Shown: positions 7,380 through 8,852 of the stretch, piece by piece | Position numbering within the stretch: position 1 is the first letter of the stretch | Layout of the letters: each line of letters starts with the position of its first letter | From: an uncultured Roseburia sp. | GTDB taxonomy: Bacteria > Bacillota > Clostridia > Lachnospirales > Lachnospiraceae | Assembly: GCA_947384095.1 (NCBI GenBank) | Contig: CANDFU010000050.1 | Coordinates: forward strand, 1-8,852 | Direction of reading: 5' to 3' | Length of the DNA stretch: 8,852 nucleotides | The notes under the pieces: generated by a model | What the model saw: the letters and a program-made list of their open reading frames with translations, nothing else | Told to the model about the DNA's origin: nothing | Database searches by the model: none | Program-made: the position numbers and the translations under genes

Positions 7380-8852
7380 CTATTCACCGAGCAGATACGT
7401 CACACTCTGTCTTCCGAGAGAAACCACCAGCCTGACCGGTTCCTCTCCCTGTACCACCTCTTCCGGCACTTCAAAAATTACCTCCCCGCTTTCAGACTCT
7501 CCGGGCTCTAAGACCGTACCGTTTAAACAACGGGTGTCGTTGATGGCATCGACACAGTCGTATACGCTGCCTGTCTGCGGACTGAGAATCTGGACAATCG
7601 GATCTTTTGCAGAATCATATACCATTGGCAGAAAAGTATCATCTTCCGTTCCTCTGTTTGTAATCGTCATTTCTGCACGTACAAATTTATTCCCGTCGCC
7701 GGCCGTATACCGGAACATTCCCTCGTCAAAAGAAGCCACAATCTGAGCGGACTGATATGTAATTTCCCAATTTCCCAGAATCACGGACTCCCCGCCTTTT
7801 AATTCCGAATCAATGCCTGCCGTATTATCAAGCAGTGTGACATACCTATCCGGCTGATTCATATTGTGATAAATATAGGACAGCACGTCAGCCGTCGTTA
7901 TTTCCGGATATTGCGCTCCCTCCTCGGTTGCATCCTTAAAAATCGTGTTGGAAGGAGATTCCGCGACGGTTCCCAGATGCTTCAAGTACGTCCCGGTTCC
8001 CGCCTCATATAAATCAATCGACGTGCGCGCGATCACTTCCTGAATTCTGGTATCATTTCCGGACCGGTCCTGATAAAATTCTCCATATTCATATTCTGGC
8101 GTCAGAACCAGGTAATAATCCGCCTCCCCGAGCGATGCCGGAAACTCTTCCTCCGGCAGGCCGAGCATAAAATCTCCCAGAACACGCAGGGCCGCAGGAG
8201 AATCTTTAAAATCCGCCTCCTGCAGATTGCGATAAAACGCCGCAACCTTCTTTCCCTCCGTCTCAATCGTCTCGGGAAGCCCCTCTGTGGCCGGATCTTT
8301 TAACTGCAGCTCTGCCGGGACATCAACCGTCATTTTTGTATCAAAGCAGGATTCCCCCGTGAGCTCCGATGACATCCTGAACTCCTCTTCCCCAAACTCG
8401 GATTCCAGCATGGGAAGCAGAAAAGACCGCAGATATCCGAGATAAGCCATGGCATGATCCGCGTCATCCGCACGGACCTGATGCGGGTCCGTATAGCTGT
8501 AAAAGTAAGTTTCTTTCCAGTCTTCGGCTTTCCACTCCTTGTAATAATCTTCCTGCATCAGGGCATCGCCAATCTCGATTATCTTTGCAGGGTTTTTCTC
8601 CACCCATTTATCAATGGCCGAACGGAACCCATCCGCATAACTGCTGTCATCCGGTATACCGGAAATCAGCGCAGTTATCGTCTGTGCATCAATCTGATCC
8701 GCCGCCAAAAGCAGCGGTTCAAAACAGTCGTAAGGGTAGAACGCATCTTCCAGACTCTCCCAGAACGCCTCCCCCTCCGTTGTGACCTTCTGAAGGAAAT
8801 GATCGGCATAAGCCGCACTGTCATCCCCATCGGCTTTCTGTCCTTCCAGCGC
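7380..8852 (-). CDS. Uncharacterised protein with C-terminal DUF4352-like domain (N-terminus off window)
   Basis: The frame is open to the window edge, giving 490 visible residues; the TTG at 8706-8708 is internal, not the start. The N-terminal part is helical and acidic and seems to hold two related units of about 58 residues: DDSAAYADHF...LEDAFYPYDCF and DDSSYADGF...IGDALMQEDYY. A mixed middle region follows (ADYYLVLTPEYEYGEFYQD, then a Tyr/Asp-rich stretch). The last 140 residues (about 7383-7800) resemble the immunoglobulin-like DUF4352 fold: GNWEITYQSAQI, KFVRAEMTITNRG, LEPGESESGEVIFEVPEE, and a final strand VRLVVSLGRQSVTYLLGE. Such domains are common in secreted clostridial lipoproteins, so an exported, membrane-anchored protein is likely, but any signal peptide and lipobox would be outside the window. 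Function is unknown. Its stop lies 54 bases before the MATE start, so the two may share a transcript. Confidence 0.78.
   Translation of the reverse strand, partial: ALEGQKADGDDSAAYADHFLQKVTTEGEAFWESLEDAFYPYDCFEPLLLAADQIDAQTITALISGIPDDSSYADGFRSAIDKWVEKNPAKIIEIGDALMQEDYYKEWKAEDWKETYFYSYTDPHQVRADDADHAMAYLGYLRSFLLPMLESEFGEEEFRMSSELTGESCFDTKMTVDVPAELQLKDPATEGLPETIETEGKKVAAFYRNLQEADFKDSPAALRVLGDFMLGLPEEEFPASLGEADYYLVLTPEYEYGEFYQDRSGNDTRIQEVIARTSIDLYEAGTGTYLKHLGTVAESPSNTIFKDATEEGAQYPEITTADVLSYIYHNMNQPDRYVTLLDNTAGIDSELKGGESVILGNWEITYQSAQIVASFDEGMFRYTAGDGNKFVRAEMTITNRGTEDDTFLPMVYDSAKDPIVQILSPQTGSVYDCVDAINDTRCLNGTVLEPGESESGEVIFEVPEEVVQGEEPVRLVVSLGRQSVTYLLGE

Noticed and set aside
7246..7746. A 166-codon plus-strand open frame spanning the gap between the MATE gene and its upstream neighbour
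   Set aside because: Mostly antisense to both genes, with a Ser/Thr-rich product typical of a shadow frame and no ribosome site.
8706..8708. TTG as the start codon of the DUF4352-like gene
   Set aside because: The same frame continues without a stop to the window edge, the upstream residues form part of an internal repeat, and there is no Shine-Dalgarno sequence before the TTG.

Overview
The window looks like chromosomal DNA from a member of the Bacillota, most likely class Clostridia and possibly a gut Lachnospiraceae relative. This rests on strong AGGAGG-type ribosome binding sites, an extended -10 promoter of the Gram-positive type, a MATE transporter of the clostridial style and a DUF4352-like protein of the kind often seen as clostridial lipoproteins. 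The genus cannot be fixed from sequence alone. All five genes lie on the minus strand, so the gene order in transcription runs from high to low coordinates. No mobile element, CRISPR array, tRNA or rRNA was seen.

Upstream block (8852 to 5832): a partial gene of unknown function (7380-8852, N-terminus outside the window) with a C-terminal DUF4352-like beta domain is followed after 54 bases by a complete MATE-family multidrug/cation antiporter (5955-7325). No promoter is visible between them, so they may be co-transcribed. A strong hairpin terminator (5832-5877) closes this block.

Downstream block (5831 to 1): a consensus extended -10 promoter (5785-5795) starts a leader of about 234 nt with several hairpins. 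The leader precedes a compact three-gene operon. First is a 1172-residue protein with a degenerate N-terminal J-like domain (NPE in place of HPD) and a very long TPR array (2026-5544). Twenty bases later comes an HscC-type Hsp70 (311-2005). Its stop overlaps by 13 bases the start of a LarE-like PP-loop sulfur transferase (1-323, truncated by the window edge).

The most interesting part is the J-like/TPR + HscC pair. It looks like a dedicated Hsp70 machine in which one large scaffold protein both recruits the chaperone and provides a client-binding surface. In E. coli, hscC lies near the J-protein genes djlB and djlC and near Sel1-repeat (TPR-like) genes, so the same components seem to be present here in fused form. 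The client is unknown. Tight coupling to larE raises the question of whether a metal- or sulfur-dependent protein is involved, but this is only inference from position.
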